A stretch of DNA of 64,000 nucleotides. Origin: Proteus terrae. GTDB lineage: Bacteria > Pseudomonadota > Gammaproteobacteria > Enterobacterales > Enterobacteriaceae. Location of the stretch: contig NZ_PENS01000017.1 in assembly GCF_003144325.1 (NCBI RefSeq), forward strand, positions 1-64,000. The letters are read 5' to 3'. This document shows positions 39,462 through 49,887 of the stretch, piece after piece (position 1 is the first letter of the stretch; every line of letters starts with the position of its first letter). The position numbers were made by a program, and so were the translations under genes. The notes beneath the pieces are model-generated. The model was not told the origin of the DNA, ran no database searches, and worked only from the letters and a program-made list of their open reading frames with translations.

Positions 39462-40703
39462 ATGTCAGAAGTCACGTCAATAACAAAGCGTCCATCCGTA
39501 CTTGGTGGCGCAATGATCATTGCAGGTACCGCTGTGGGTGCAGGCATGTTTTCCATTCCTATTGTGACTTCCGGTGTCTGGTTTACCGGTTCTATTTTTC
39601 TTCTGATCTACACCTGGTTTTGTTTATTTATGTCTGGGTTAATGATCTTAGAAGTGAACCTTCATTATCCTTTGGGATCAAGCTTTCATACCATTACCAA
39701 AGACTTATTAGGAAAAGGCTGGAGTACGATTAATGGACTATCGATTGCGTTTGTTCTTTATATTTTAACTTACGCTTATATTTCTGCTGGCAGTTCCATT
39801 ATCGTGCAAAACTTTGCAGGTATGATCAGCGTACCACAAGCCATTGCCGGCTTAGTCTTTGCCTTAATTGTTGCTTTCTTTGTTTGGTTATCAACACGTT
39901 CAGTAGATAGACTAAGCACTATTTTAATTGGCGGTATGGTAATCGCCTTTGTGTTAGCCATTGGTGGCTTATTTACGGAAGTAAAAATGCCTGTGTTATT
40001 TAATACCAATGAAAGCAATGCGAGTTACTTACCTTATGCTTTAGCTGCGTTACCTTATTTACTAACCTCGTTTGGTTATCACGGCAATATTCCAGGTTTA
40101 GTAACGTACTATCGTAAAGATGGCAAAGCCGTCATGAAAAGCTTGCTTATTGGCACATTGATTTCACTGGCGATTTATATTTTATGGCAGTTTGTTGTAC
40201 AAGGTAATATTCCTCGCGAAGGTTTCAAGCAGGTAATTGCTGATGGTGGAAATATTGGTAACTTATTAGCACAAATGCGTTCAACAACCGCCAATGCCAC
40301 TGTATCAATGTTATTAGACTTGTTCTCTTATATGGCATTAGCAAGTTCATTCTTAGGCGTGTCATTAGGATTATTCGATTACTTAGCGGACTTCTTTAAG
40401 TTTTCAAATACAAGAAGCGGTCGATTTAAATCTGCATTAGTCACATTTATACCACCGACTATTTTAGCAATCATTTTTCCTGATGGTTTCTTATATGCCA
40501 TTGGTTTTGCAGGACTTGCAGCAACGATTTGGGCTGCGATTATCCCTGCATTAATGGCAAAAGCAAGTCGTGAACGTAATCAAAGTCAAAGTTTTAAAGC
40601 TCCTGGTGGTATGTTTATGATTGGTTTTGTTATTTTATTTGGTGTTATCAATGCCAGTGCACATATTTTAGCGAACTTTAATCTTCTTCCTATCTACCGT
40701 TAA
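39462..40703 (+). CDS. mtr: Tryptophan-specific permease
   Basis: This 413-residue inner-membrane aromatic amino acid permease (HAAAP family) has 11 membrane segments. The N-terminal block GGAMIIAGTAVGAGMFSIPI, SFHTITKDLLGKGW, AFVLYILTYAYISA, SFGYHGNIPGL and SSFLGVSLGLFDYLADFF are shared by Mtr, TnaB and TyrP. The C-terminus (ILANFNLLPIYR) and length fit Mtr best. It takes up tryptophan by proton symport. TnaB remains possible but no tnaA is nearby. Confidence 0.85.
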   Translation: MSEVTSITKRPSVLGGAMIIAGTAVGAGMFSIPIVTSGVWFTGSIFLLIYTWFCLFMSGLMILEVNLHYPLGSSFHTITKDLLGKGWSTINGLSIAFVLYILTYAYISAGSSIIVQNFAGMISVPQAIAGLVFALIVAFFVWLSTRSVDRLSTILIGGMVIAFVLAIGGLFTEVKMPVLFNTNESNASYLPYALAALPYLLTSFGYHGNIPGLVTYYRKDGKAVMKSLLIGTLISLAIYILWQFVVQGNIPREGFKQVIADGGNIGNLLAQMRSTTANATVSMLLDLFSYMALASSFLGVSLGLFDYLADFFKFSNTRSGRFKSALVTFIPPTILAIIFPDGFLYAIGFAGLAATIWAAIIPALMAKASRERNQSQSFKAPGGMFMIGFVILFGVINASAHILANFNLLPIYR

Positions 40704-40726
40704 TTTCTTTTCTAAAAGTTAATATC

Positions 40727-40762
40727 TAAAGCCAGCCCATACTTGAGCTGGCTTTATTTTTT
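40727..40762 (+). terminator. Terminator after mtr
   Basis: TAAAGCCAGC / GCTGGCTTTA is a 10-bp stem with a 10-nt loop, followed by six T. Confidence 0.93.
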
Positions 40763-40864
40763 CATCAAATCTTATAAAAAAATGAGCGAATAACTTGCCA
40801 AGTTTCTGCACTGCGAGTAATTTTGTCGCCATTATCGTCAATGTTATTTAATGGAAGGTTTTAT

Positions 40865-41437
40865 ATGGCAAAAGCCAATGAAATTAAACGTGGTATGGCT
40901 GTTAGTTATAACAACAAATTATTACTGGTAAAAGATATCGACATCCAAGCACCAAGTGCTCGTGGCGCAAGTACGCTGTACAAAATGCGTTTTACGGATA
41001 TCCGTACAGGCCAGAAAGTAGAAGAGCGTTTTAAAGGCGATGATATGATTGATACCATCAGCTTAACACGTCGTGCTGTTAGCTTTTCTTACATCGATGG
41101 TGATGAGTATATCTTTATGGATAATGAAGATTACACACCATATACCTTCAAAAAAGATCAAATCGAAGATGAATTACTGTTTATTCCTGAGGAAGGCTTA
41201 GCGGGAATGCAAGTATTAACAATGGATGGTCAAGTTTTAGCATTAGAACTGCCACAAACTGTTGATATGGAAATTGTTGAAACTGTTCCAGGTATTAAAG
41301 GCGCATCTGCAAGTGCTCGTACTAAACCTGCGACATTACCAACAGGGTTAGTTATTCAGGTTCCTGAATATCTTTCTACTGGCGATAAAATTCGCATTCA
41401 TATTGCTGAACGTCGCTATATGAGCCGTGCTGACTAA
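40865..41437 (+). CDS. efpL: Elongation factor P-like protein EfpL (YeiP)
   Basis: This encodes 190 residues from the ATG at 40865 ([20 protein letters not shown]), with GGAAGG just upstream. It is a three-domain EF-P paralogue that relieves ribosome stalling at proline-rich and some other motifs. The N-terminal KOW-like domain carries the loop [13 protein letters not shown], where EF-P has the modified Lys; here the tip is Arg (ARGAS), as in YeiP, so no EpmA-type modification is expected. C-terminal OB domains end [13 protein letters not shown]. Same length as E. coli YeiP. Confidence 0.95.
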   Translation: MAKANEIKRGMAVSYNNKLLLVKDIDIQAPSARGASTLYKMRFTDIRTGQKVEERFKGDDMIDTISLTRRAVSFSYIDGDEYIFMDNEDYTPYTFKKDQIEDELLFIPEEGLAGMQVLTMDGQVLALELPQTVDMEIVETVPGIKGASASARTKPATLPTGLVIQVPEYLSTGDKIRIHIAERRYMSRAD

Positions 41438-41458
41438 TCAACAGTCAAAAACTCTACT

Positions 41459-41477
41459 CATTAGCGCATAGCTAATG
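41459..41477 (+). terminator. Weak hairpin after efpL
   Basis: CATTAGC-GCATA-GCTAATG is a 7-bp stem 21 nt past the efpL stop with a poor T run. Possible weak terminator. Confidence 0.4.
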
Positions 41478-41578
41478 TTGCTTTAAATAGGTCAGATAAT
41501 CGTAAAGAAACCCAATGTGACAAACGATTATTTGACTTGTTTATCTTTACTACCTACTTCTATTTCCCCACAGACGCC

Positions 41579-41908
41579 TTAAAAATACTGAACGTCAATA
41601 ACACCATTCTTTTGGGTATCATCCATCCAACGGATCTCAGCCTTACCCATATCTTGAGGCAAAATAATAGTTTGTTGGGATTTATCAAAAGACGCTGGAA
41701 TGATGGGTTGAGTAGATGTAAACACTTTGTTGTGTTTGTAACATTGGTATTCAGCTTTATCAAATGTAAAATTCATTTCACATGCAGGATCCACAATCGC
41801 ACCCCGCAGATAAATCTGCCCTGTTGTTTGCATGGGATCAGACGCCCAAGCCAATGATATCGAACTGGAAACGAGAAGACTGCATACTACGGTCAGATAT
41901 TTTCTCAT
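41579..41908 (-). CDS. Small secreted pilin-like protein
   Basis: This encodes 109 residues. The signal peptide ends WASD. The mature part GQIYLRGAIVDPACEMNFTFD resembles the first strand and first Cys of type 1 pilin domains. A second Cys is present (YQCYKHNK), but the protein is far too short for a full pilin (about 160 mature residues). It ends VIDVQYF, like a closing pilin strand. Shares its pattern with the 103-residue proteins at 42173-42484 and 62670-62981. Function is unknown; no chaperone or usher is adjacent. Confidence 0.75.
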   Translation of the reverse strand: MRKYLTVVCSLLVSSSISLAWASDPMQTTGQIYLRGAIVDPACEMNFTFDKAEYQCYKHNKVFTSTQPIIPASFDKSQQTIILPQDMGKAEIRWMDDTQKNGVIDVQYF

Positions 41909-42172
41909 AACGACCTCACTTCTTGTTTGCGCTAGCAGGTATGGGGATCACACCTACCCGACATATTTTCATCATAGCAATAAAATATGACATTCATATA
42001 GACATAAGAAGAATATTTGATGTCTATCAAATATAAACGCTCGATATTTATAAATAAGAAATCAACGTTGATTAAACTTAAGCAAAATATTTAAAATAAT
42101 AAATAACACTATAGAGAAGCATTAAAAAATATTTAATTAACTCTATAATTTTTATTATTTAAAAATGAAAAT

Positions 42173-42484
42173 TTAGTTATAAACAACATTCATTATAGCT
42201 AAATGATCATTTATCCATTTAATATTCATAGAACCTTTATTGTTAATCAATTTAGAGCTAAAGTGCTTATTCCTTTCTAACTGATATTGAGATTCTTGCA
42301 TTTCACTACCGTTCCAACAACTTGTTTTAAAAGTGTTTTTATCTGTATCCATTAAACAATTGCCCTCAACAATTGCACCAACAAAAGTGATAGTTCCAGA
42401 GCCGATAACTTTATTTTCTTTACTAAAAGATGGAATGCTAAATAATAAAGATAAGCATATAGCTGTAATATATATCTTTTTCAT
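42173..42484 (-). CDS. Small secreted pilin-like protein (103 aa)
   Basis: The signal peptide ends PSFS. The mature part VIGSGTITFVGAIVEGNCLM is pilin-like, with a Cys pair (GNCLM ... TSCWNGSEM), ending IMNVVYN. It is a clear paralogue of 62670-62981: same length, same GSGTITFxGxIVEGNC and CWNGxEM. An AAAGGAG ribosome site precedes it. Same strand as the 109-residue relative but 264 nt away. Function unknown. Confidence 0.78.
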   Translation of the reverse strand: MKKIYITAICLSLLFSIPSFSKENKVIGSGTITFVGAIVEGNCLMDTDKNTFKTSCWNGSEMQESQYQLERNKHFSSKLINNKGSMNIKWINDHLAIMNVVYN

Positions 42485-42829
42485 TTTGAATCTCCTTTGT
42501 TATTGGAGTGTAAGGAGTCACAAGCCAATATGTTATGAAAGACATAACTAATATCGGCCTGTAACTTTTTTTATTTAACTTTTATCTTTAATTAAAGAAT
42601 AGAAAACAATTATAAATTACTCAAATTACGACTATTGAAAAAAAACACCTAAAATTTAGGTTAAGTAGAGATTAACTAGGTACAACAAAAAAGAAACAAA
42701 AAAATAACATCCACTTAAGCGATAAATTGCAAAGATATATTTTTTTATTTTGACTATAGTCCTATCATTAAACTTTGAATTTTTGTGACAAGCATCACAA
42801 AAAAACTTAAAACTTGCCATTTTATTACT

Positions 42830-43558
42830 ATGAAACTTTCTAATTTTCGCCAAAAAGCACTTGTTATTTTTTTACTTAATCTCACAGGATTAATTATTTT
42901 TCTCTCTTGGTATCTTCCTGCACAGCATGGAATCTGGCTATCAATTGATACTCAGATTTTTTATTTTTTTAATCAGCACCTGTTACCTGATAGTTTTTTT
43001 GCGACTTTTGTTGCTTATATCAATAACAGAAAGTTTGATTTAGTTATTTTATTGGCAATGGGTGCACTTTATTACCATACATTTCGTAAGAAAGATTATA
43101 GGGGCAAACGCCATCTTATAATTGTAGGATTAGTGATGGTAATTAGTGCCGTACTCATCAATCAAATTGGACAAAATATTCCAATTGAAAGACCCAGTCC
43201 GACACTTCATTTTGAAAATGTACATAGGGTAGGTATTGTGACCGGTATTCCGACAAAAGATGCCTCAGGTGACAGCTTTCCTGGTGATCACGGCTTAATG
43301 CTACTTGTCTTTTGTAGTTTTATATTACGTTATCTATCATTTCGCTCTTTTTTATGCGCACTTCTTATTACCGTTGTATTCTCACTACCGCGTGTTATGG
43401 CGGGGGCACACTGGGCTTCTGATATCTTAGTGGGCTCTGTTTCTTTAACGTTGATCGCCACAAGTTGGTTATTAATAACACCATTATCTGATGCTATTAT
43501 TAGGAAACTGGAAAAGACCCTTCCTTTTAAAAATAAAAAAGAAAACTCACCTAATTAA
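42830..43558 (+). CDS. lpxT: Lipid A phosphotransferase LpxT
   Basis: This encodes 242 residues from the ATG at 42830 (MKLSNFRQKALVIFL). It is a PAP2-family inner-membrane enzyme that moves a phosphate from undecaprenyl diphosphate to lipid A, giving the 1-diphosphate form. The PAP2 motifs are present: IERPSPT, SGDSFPGDHG and PRVMAGAHWASDILVG. N-terminal segment LNLTGLIIFLSWYLPAQHG matches E. coli YeiU. The ribosome site is weak; a GTG at 42785 in frame would add 15 residues, but E. coli LpxT starts near the chosen site. Confidence 0.9.
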   Translation: MKLSNFRQKALVIFLLNLTGLIIFLSWYLPAQHGIWLSIDTQIFYFFNQHLLPDSFFATFVAYINNRKFDLVILLAMGALYYHTFRKKDYRGKRHLIIVGLVMVISAVLINQIGQNIPIERPSPTLHFENVHRVGIVTGIPTKDASGDSFPGDHGLMLLVFCSFILRYLSFRSFLCALLITVVFSLPRVMAGAHWASDILVGSVSLTLIATSWLLITPLSDAIIRKLEKTLPFKNKKENSPN

Positions 43559-43565
43559 TTAAAAG

Positions 43566-43597
43566 AGAATAAGTGTGATATTTGCACTTATTCTTTT
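43566..43597 (+). terminator. Terminator after lpxT
   Basis: AGAATAAGTG / CACTTATTCT is a 10-bp stem followed by TTTT, 8 nt after the stop. Confidence 0.88.
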
Positions 43598-43898
43598 GGT
43601 CATTTTTTGACAGTTAAATGATATTATTATGACAAAATGAGATCTATTTTAAGTATTAGCACTTTATTATCTAATGTTTTGTAAATTAAGCTTCTTTTCT
43701 CTCGCCATTTAGTCCCTATTTCTGTACACTTTTGTGGTTTCCTCATTATTTATTGTTTAATGTGGATATTTACGTGCTTTAGAGCACGTTTTTCGCGAAA
43801 TAAGGTTGCCAGAGTTAAATTACACTATATTCTCTGGTTATTTGGTGAATAATTCAGGTGCACTTCTGCACGTAAGGATGTAAGGGAAATCTGTCACA
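43598..43898 (+). promoter_or_regulatory. mepS upstream region with terminator-like hairpin
   Basis: This stretch of 300 bases has no gene. At 43772-43789, ACGTGCT-TTAG-AGCACGT is followed by four to five T, a terminator-like hairpin about 110 nt before the mepS ATG. It could attenuate mepS or end a short leader RNA. No other clear element. Confidence 0.5.
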
Positions 43899-44513
43899 AT
43901 GAGAACAAAACCGTATATGAGAATGCTTAAGCTCATACCGGCGTTCATTGTTGTAGCTACGCTATCGGCATGTAGCTCACAGAACGCAAATTCACGCTTA
44001 GCGAATTCAAGCACCACCCCACTTAATACATCATCAAGCACATCTATTTCCCAAGCATCACAAGATGAATTTGAATCATTGGTGAAGAATCTCGATATAA
44101 AATCTAAGATACTTGACCAATATGCAGACTGGAAAGGCGTCGCTTATCGTTTAGGTGGAGACACTAAAAAAGGCATCGATTGTTCTGCCTTTGTTCAAAG
44201 AACCTTTATTGACCAATTCGGTGTAGAACTCCCTCGCTCAACCTCAGACCAACAATTCTCTGGTACTCAGGTTAATAAATCAAAATTACAAGCAGGCGAT
44301 CTCGTTCTATTCAAAACAGGCCGTACTATGCGCCATGTTGGAATTTACATCGGTAATGATAAATTTGTACATGCATCCACCAGCAATGGTGTAACAGTGT
44401 CTGAAATGTCTAATACCTACTGGAATAAACGTTTTTATGCAGCAAGACGTGTTATAGAAAATAATGATGCCGCACTTGTTGAAAACAACCTTTCGCAAAA
44501 TGTATTAAGATAA
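43899..44513 (+). CDS. mepS: Murein DD-endopeptidase MepS (Spr), lipoprotein
   Basis: This 204-residue NlpC/P60 enzyme cuts the D-Ala-meso-DAP cross-links of peptidoglycan, allowing wall growth. Lipobox VATLSAC near residue 26 anchors it to the outer membrane. A Ser/Thr-rich linker follows. The catalytic domain has Cys ([12 protein letters not shown]), His (MRHVGIYIG) and the third residue His ([10 protein letters not shown]). A start at the first ATG (MRTKPYMRM) or the internal MRM is possible. Same neighbours as in E. coli (lpxT before, yej genes after). Confidence 0.95.
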   Translation: MRTKPYMRMLKLIPAFIVVATLSACSSQNANSRLANSSTTPLNTSSSTSISQASQDEFESLVKNLDIKSKILDQYADWKGVAYRLGGDTKKGIDCSAFVQRTFIDQFGVELPRSTSDQQFSGTQVNKSKLQAGDLVLFKTGRTMRHVGIYIGNDKFVHASTSNGVTVSEMSNTYWNKRFYAARRVIENNDAALVENNLSQNVLR

Positions 44514-44540
44514 TTAATTCCCTTATATCTTAATGCAATA

Positions 44541-44570
44541 AAAAAGCCTCATTAATTAATGAGGCTTTTT
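44541..44570. terminator. Terminator after mepS
   Basis: AAAAAGCCTCATT / AATGAGGCTTTTT is a 13-bp stem with an AATT loop and T runs. It serves mepS and possibly yejG from the other side. Confidence 0.93.
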
Positions 44571-44635
44571 TTTATATTCTTTATCATACTTAAACCACAC
44601 AATGGCTTCGTTGGTTTTATAACATTAAGTAAGTG

Positions 44636-44983
44636 TTATAAATAAGAATATGCCGTTGGAAATGGCTCAGCAATAGCGACACCAGCATTTTTTAAGCAAC
44701 ATAAAGCAGCACATTCATCGTCACTATGAAGGAAAAGGCAAGGAGCGCCATCCCATTCAATCACAACGCTCTCAATATGAAGATTACTCAGATACTGACG
44801 CAAATTCTGTATTGCTTCACCCAGTGTCATACCATCATGACTTAACAACTTTAAGCCAATCAGCGTATTTTGCTTTCCAGCATCATTTTCAGGCAGTATT
44901 TCTACTCTTGTGCCCGTAAAGCCTGCTAGCCACCGATAACTCAGCGGCAGCTTATGAACTACCGAAAGTTGTACATTATCCAC
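44636..44983 (-). CDS. yejG: YejG family protein
   Basis: This 115-residue cytoplasmic protein of unknown role matches E. coli YejG at both ends: LQLSIVH-like LSVVHKLPLSYRWLAGFTG at the start and CCLKNAGVAIAEPFPTAYSY at the end. No signal peptide or known catalytic motif. Position between mepS and bcr is as in E. coli, without the yejABEF and rtn genes. Confidence 0.88.
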   Translation of the reverse strand: MDNVQLSVVHKLPLSYRWLAGFTGTRVEILPENDAGKQNTLIGLKLLSHDGMTLGEAIQNLRQYLSNLHIESVVIEWDGAPCLFLHSDDECAALCCLKNAGVAIAEPFPTAYSYL

Positions 44984-45465
44984 AAATCAATCCTGTTTCA
45001 TCAACACGTTAATTTAATACATCATCAATACGAGTTTGAACTGACTTGCTCACACGCATATTAGAACTTTGTTAACTATAGAATACAATTGTTACAATTA
45101 TTTTACAAGAAAGCGAAGAGACGTATCAAACCATTCATTTAGTTTAGTATTTACAGGTATTCATACCTGTGATGCTTAATCTCTTCAATTATTCTTTCAT
45201 TTATTTAACATTTTATCAACCATATAAAATAATTGTATAAAATATTACGCATTCAAGTAAAACAATCCATCAATTTTTATCACGATACTTCATATCAACA
45301 AAACAATAATAGATGATTATTAAAATAAATTTTACTCAATTTAACAAAATAACAACATCAAGTATTGATTCAAATCAAAAAATCACACTAATTTGAAACG
45401 ATTCATGAAATACAGCAGAGGAAAATGTGGTGTTTTTAGAGGAAACAGAGGCAGAAAAAGAGGAG
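44984..45465. other. Gene-free region between yejG and bcr with one palindrome
   Basis: About 480 AT-rich bases. ACAGGTAT-TC-ATACCTGT at 45153-45170 is an 8-bp perfect inverted repeat that could be an operator; its protein is unknown. Otherwise no open frame with a ribosome site. It probably holds the yejG promoter near 45000-45120. Confidence 0.45.
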
Positions 45466-45496
45466 CACGCTATAAATTTCTGTTATTTATAGCGTG
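45466..45496 (-). terminator. Terminator after bcr
   Basis: CACGCTATAAAT / ATTTATAGCGTG is a perfect 12-bp stem 6 nt after the bcr stop, followed on the minus strand by a T-rich stretch. Confidence 0.8.
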
Positions 45497-45502
45497 ATAT
45501 TC

Positions 45503-46687
45503 TTATTTATAACGACGTGCAAGTAAGATGAAACCCATAGCAAACAATACACAAAATGCCATAGAGCTTACCATTGGCCATTCTGATTTTGCTGGTAACA
45601 TAGCAATAGCTGTTCCTACTAAAGCACCTACACCAAAACGAACTGTTCCAGCAAGAGAAGAAACCGTCCCCGCCATATGAGGATAGTCATCAAGAATAAC
45701 AGCCATCGCATTCGATGTTATCATCGCAATCCCACCCACATACATTGCTACACCCACAACAAGGAAATAGAAATGTAAATTAAGAGCGACCACCAGCAAT
45801 AAAAAGATCCCCATAACACATTGAATCGTTAAGCCTAGGCGCAACATCTTCAATGCACCAAATCGGCGAACATATCGCCCATTGATGCTTGTCATTACAA
45901 TTAAGAAGATGATATTAAAGCCAAAATATAATCCAAACTGATCAAATGGAATGCCATGTAATTCGATATAGACAAAAGGGCCAGCACTAAGGAATGAAAA
46001 CATGCCAGCAAAAGAAAATCCTGAAGCCAAAATATAACAAAGGACACGACGTGTTCTAAACAGACTAATAAATTGGCTAAATGTCACTCTTAAGCTAAAG
46101 CGTTGACGACGCTCTTTTGGCAAGGTTTCTGGAATATAAAAAGCAATTAATGCAGATGCAATCACAGCAGCTATCGCAATACTCCAAAAAATAGCATGCC
46201 ATGAAAACCAGTTCATCACCCAAGCACCTAATAGTGGCGCTAATAAAGGTGCGATGGTCATAACAAGTGCAACAAAAGACATACTTCTAGAGAAATCATC
46301 TCTAGAGAACATGTCTCTCATCAATGCGTTAATCACAACACTTGCCGCAGCTGCTGCAAAACCATGTAAAAAACGCATACCAATTAGCATATCTATTGAT
46401 TCAGATAATGCACATGCACTAGAGGCAAAAGCAAAAACAATCACGCCGCCCAAAATGACAGGCTTACGTCCCAAACTATCAGCCATAGGACCATAGACTA
46501 ATTGCCCAATAGCAAAACCAAAAATATAGATACTTAATGTCATTTGCACTTTGCCACTGGGCACACCAAAATCTTGCGCGATAGTGGGTAAACTTGGCAA
46601 ATACATATCTATAGCCAATGGCATAAGCATGGAAATAAGTCCCAGTATTAAAATGAGACTAAGGTACGACGAACGTTGCTGTTGCAC
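45503..46687 (-). CDS. bcr: Bcr/CflA family multidrug efflux MFS transporter
   Basis: This 394-residue inner-membrane proton antiporter has 12 segments. Bcr/CflA signs are [19 protein letters not shown] in the first segment, [18 protein letters not shown] in loop 2-3 and the antiporter motif region [12 protein letters not shown]. coli Bcr exports bicyclomycin and some dipeptides. It lies 37 nt after rsuA on the same strand, probably one operon, as in E. coli. Confidence 0.93.
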   Translation of the reverse strand: MQQQRSSYLSLILILGLISMLMPLAIDMYLPSLPTIAQDFGVPSGKVQMTLSIYIFGFAIGQLVYGPMADSLGRKPVILGGVIVFAFASSACALSESIDMLIGMRFLHGFAAAAASVVINALMRDMFSRDDFSRSMSFVALVMTIAPLLAPLLGAWVMNWFSWHAIFWSIAIAAVIASALIAFYIPETLPKERRQRFSLRVTFSQFISLFRTRRVLCYILASGFSFAGMFSFLSAGPFVYIELHGIPFDQFGLYFGFNIIFLIVMTSINGRYVRRFGALKMLRLGLTIQCVMGIFLLLVVALNLHFYFLVVGVAMYVGGIAMITSNAMAVILDDYPHMAGTVSSLAGTVRFGVGALVGTAIAMLPAKSEWPMVSSMAFCVLFAMGFILLARRYK

Positions 46688-46724
46688 GCAGATAAACTCC
46701 CAAAAACGACAGGATAAATAATAA

Positions 46725-47429
46725 TTATTGAGGTAGGTGAATGCTGTTGATCTCTTCTTCTGTTAATGGACGATATTCGCCCTCAGCTAAAGTCTCATCT
46801 AATGAGATATCCCCAATACGCTCACGATGTAAAGCACTTACATGATTACCCACTGCTGCAAACATACGTTTTACTTGGTGGTATTTACCTTCACTAATAG
46901 TAAGTTTGACTTCTGTTGGTGTAATAATTTCTAACGTGGCTGGTTTTGTTAGATCTTTTTCACCGTTAAGTTGAACACCTTTTTGGAATTGTTCAGCGAC
47001 ACCTTCTGCAATTGGCTCTTCTAGCGTAACCAAATAAGTTTTCTCACAGTGATGTTTTGGCGCTGTAATACGGTGTGACCATTGACCATTATCTGTTAAT
47101 AAAACAAGCCCGGTTGTATCAATATCTAAACGCCCAGCTGCATGTAACTTATGAGCCAACGGTTCATCAATAAAATAAAGAATAGTTGGATTAACAGGAT
47201 CGTCTGTTGAACACACATAGCCGATTGGCTTATTCAACATAAAGTAACGAGGCCCTAAAATTTGAGTTAAGACATTACCGTCGTAAGCTACTTCTTGCTC
47301 TGGCGCAATTTTGGTTGAACCGCTTTTCACCATTTCGCCATCAATTGTTACAAGCCCTGCTCTTAATTCACGAAGGATCAAGCTACGGCTAATACCCAAT
47401 TGCTGGGACAAAAATTTATCTAATCGCAT
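46725..47429 (-). CDS. rsuA: 16S rRNA pseudouridine(516) synthase RsuA
   Basis: This encodes 234 residues from the ATG at 47429 ([20 protein letters not shown]); a longer frame upstream lacks family resemblance. It isomerises U516 of 16S rRNA. The S4 RNA-binding domain is at about 1-60. The catalytic domain has [17 protein letters not shown] with the nucleophile Asp, and [25 protein letters not shown] and LHRERIG. First gene of an rsuA-bcr unit, divergent from radD. Confidence 0.95.
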   Translation of the reverse strand: MRLDKFLSQQLGISRSLILRELRAGLVTIDGEMVKSGSTKIAPEQEVAYDGNVLTQILGPRYFMLNKPIGYVCSTDDPVNPTILYFIDEPLAHKLHAAGRLDIDTTGLVLLTDNGQWSHRITAPKHHCEKTYLVTLEEPIAEGVAEQFQKGVQLNGEKDLTKPATLEIITPTEVKLTISEGKYHQVKRMFAAVGNHVSALHRERIGDISLDETLAEGEYRPLTEEEINSIHLPQ

Positions 47430-47611
47430 GAATTTCTCTGAAAAATGGAAGAATACCATCTGATATGATGGTATCTATTAAAAATGAATATTAACAATAA
47501 AACAACTAATTAATTTATAAATAAACTATCACGCCCTTTACTCCTCCCTTATTCGCGCTACTTATAAAAAAATGTTACGCTGACGCCCCGTTTGATTTCT
47601 TATGTAGAGTT

Positions 47612-49375
47612 ATGGCTTTTACACTCAGACCTTATCAACTTGACGCTGTTAACGCGACAATCTCTTATTTTCGCCAACACAATACACCTGCGGTGATTGT
47701 ATTACCTACTGGCGCAGGAAAAAGTTTAGTGATTGCTGAACTAGCTAAAAGAGCGCGCGGACGTGTCTTGGTTTTAGCACACGTAAAAGAATTAGTAGAG
47801 CAGAACCATAGCAAATATGAGGCTTATGGTCTATCTGCGGATATTTTTGCTGCGGGCTTACAACAAAAAGAGAGTAGCGGAAAAGTAGTTTTCGGCAGTG
47901 TTCAATCTGTTGCCCGTAATTTATCGCAATTTAGTGATACTTTTTCTCTTCTTATTATTGATGAATGCCATCGCATTAGTTTGTCTGAAGATAGCCAATA
48001 TCAGCAAGTCATTAAACAATTACAATCCATTAATCCACAATTACGGATCTTAGGATTAACTGCAACACCTTATCGTTTACCTACAGGCTGGATTTATCAA
48101 TATCATTATCACGGTATGATCAGAGGTGATGAAGATTGCTTTTTTCGTGATTGCATTTATGAATTGCCTTTACGCTATATGATAAACAATCATTTTTTAG
48201 TTCCGCCAACTCGCCTAGATATGCCTATTTTGCAATATGACTTTAGCCAAGTAAGAACAAGTCAAAATGGGATATTTAATGAAGAAGATCTAAACCGAGA
48301 AATAAAGAGACAAAAACGCATCACACCTCATATTGTTGCTCAAATTATTGAATATGCACAAAGTTGCCGAGGTGTAATGATATTTGCGGCAACGGTTGAA
48401 CATGCAAAAGAGATCCTTTCTCTTTTACCACAAGATGAAGCAGCATTAGTCAGTGCTGATACCCCCTCTTCTGAACGTGACTATCTTATTTCCCGTTTTA
48501 AACAGCAACAATTACGTTATATGGTTAATGTTGCCGTGCTAACAACAGGTTTCGATGCACCTCATGTTGATTTAATCGCTATCTTACGCCCCACTGAGTC
48601 TGTTAGTTTATACCAGCAAATTGTAGGACGAGGATTAAGATTATTTGCAGGAAAAACAGAATGCCTGATTTTAGATTATGCAGGTAACCCTCACGATCTC
48701 TATCTACCCGAAGTCGGTACTAAAAAACCCAATCCGAATAGTAAGCCGGTACAAGTTTTCTGTCCTATTTGCCAATTTGCCAACACATTTTGGGGCATTG
48801 TAGATGCTGATGGCGATATCATTGAACATTATGGTCGCCGTTGCCAAGGTTGGGAACTCAATGAACAAGGGCAAAAACAACAGTGTGAATTTCGTTTTCG
48901 CTTTAAATTGTGCCCTCATTGCAATGAGGAAAATGATATTGCAGCACGTCGCTGTGTTCATTGTGATGAGATCTTAGTTGATCCTGATGATATGCTCAAA
49001 GCAGCATTAAAACTCAAAGGAGCATTAGTCTTACGTTGTGGTGGAATGCAATTTAAATCGGGAAATGATGTTAAAGGTGAATGGTTAGAAATTAATTATT
49101 ACGATGAAGAAGGCACCTCCGTCTCTGAACGTTTTCGACTAACAACCCCCGCTCAACGAAAAGTATTTGAATTAAAATTTTTACGTGAACATCAACGCGC
49201 ACCAGGCGTTCCTTTTGTTTGGCATAATGCCAACGATATTATTAAGCAATTTGATTTGTTGCGTCACCCTGACTTTATTGTGGCTCATAAAGGTAAAAAA
49301 GAGAGCTTCTGGAAGATAAGAAATAAGATTTTTGACTATACTGGCCGCTATCGAAAAGCAGACACCTTGTATTAA
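47612..49375 (+). CDS. radD: RadD (YejH) DNA repair helicase-like ATPase
   Basis: This 587-residue superfamily 2 ATPase acts with RecA in recombination repair and survival of DNA damage. Walker [11 protein letters not shown] (about 31-40), DEAH-box variant IDECHR, motif [12 protein letters not shown] and motif [12 protein letters not shown] are in order. The C-terminal part has two Cys clusters (CPIC...C and CPHC...CVHC), zinc-finger-like. Length equals E. coli (586). Upstream of rplY as in E. coli. Confidence 0.94.
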   Translation: MAFTLRPYQLDAVNATISYFRQHNTPAVIVLPTGAGKSLVIAELAKRARGRVLVLAHVKELVEQNHSKYEAYGLSADIFAAGLQQKESSGKVVFGSVQSVARNLSQFSDTFSLLIIDECHRISLSEDSQYQQVIKQLQSINPQLRILGLTATPYRLPTGWIYQYHYHGMIRGDEDCFFRDCIYELPLRYMINNHFLVPPTRLDMPILQYDFSQVRTSQNGIFNEEDLNREIKRQKRITPHIVAQIIEYAQSCRGVMIFAATVEHAKEILSLLPQDEAALVSADTPSSERDYLISRFKQQQLRYMVNVAVLTTGFDAPHVDLIAILRPTESVSLYQQIVGRGLRLFAGKTECLILDYAGNPHDLYLPEVGTKKPNPNSKPVQVFCPICQFANTFWGIVDADGDIIEHYGRRCQGWELNEQGQKQQCEFRFRFKLCPHCNEENDIAARRCVHCDEILVDPDDMLKAALKLKGALVLRCGGMQFKSGNDVKGEWLEINYYDEEGTSVSERFRLTTPAQRKVFELKFLREHQRAPGVPFVWHNANDIIKQFDLLRHPDFIVAHKGKKESFWKIRNKIFDYTGRYRKADTLY

Positions 49376-49519
49376 TCTGGATTTATATTTGCTGTTAGAG
49401 GACTTTTTCGTTAAAATGCGCCCCGCTTTATCTATTTTTAGATAAACCAAATCTCGAGCTTGTTGCTGGGTCGCCTGTAACAAGTATGTATTTTCTTTCT
49501 TTTTCATAAGAGAAAAAAG

Positions 49520-49804
49520 ATGTTAACTATTAATGCAACTGTACGTAAAGAGCAGGGTAAGGGTGCGAGCCGCCGCCTGCGTGTGGCTAACCGTTTTCCT
49601 GCTATCGTTTATGGCGGAAATGAAGAGCCAATCGCTATCGATTTAGATCACAACGAAGTTATCAACCAAGAACACAAATCAGAATTCTATTCAGATTTCG
49701 TAAACCTGGTTATCGATGGCAAAGAAACTAAAGTTAAAGTTAAAGCAGTGCAACGTCACGAGTATAAGCCAAAAATTACTCATATCGACTTCCTGCGCGC
49801 TTAA
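49520..49804 (+). CDS. rplY: 50S ribosomal protein L25
   Basis: This 94-residue 5S rRNA-binding protein is the short L25 form of gammaproteobacteria. It starts [20 protein letters not shown] and ends HIDFLRA. Binds 5S rRNA loop E in the large subunit. AAGAGAAAAAAG precedes the ATG. A 140-nt leader separates it from radD and a strong hairpin follows. Confidence 0.97.
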   Translation: MLTINATVRKEQGKGASRRLRVANRFPAIVYGGNEEPIAIDLDHNEVINQEHKSEFYSDFVNLVIDGKETKVKVKAVQRHEYKPKITHIDFLRA

Positions 49805-49845
49805 TAAGCCACCCTTCGAGCTTTATTTTTCGGGACGCCGAGCAT

Positions 49846-49870
49846 ATAACGCCACTTAATGTGGCGTTAT
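49846..49870. terminator. Shared terminator between rplY and yejK
   Basis: ATAACGCCAC-TTAAT-GTGGCGTTAT is a perfect 10-bp stem between convergent genes, with T-rich flanks. Confidence 0.9.
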
Positions 49871-49887
49871 TTGTTTCTACTACTTAA

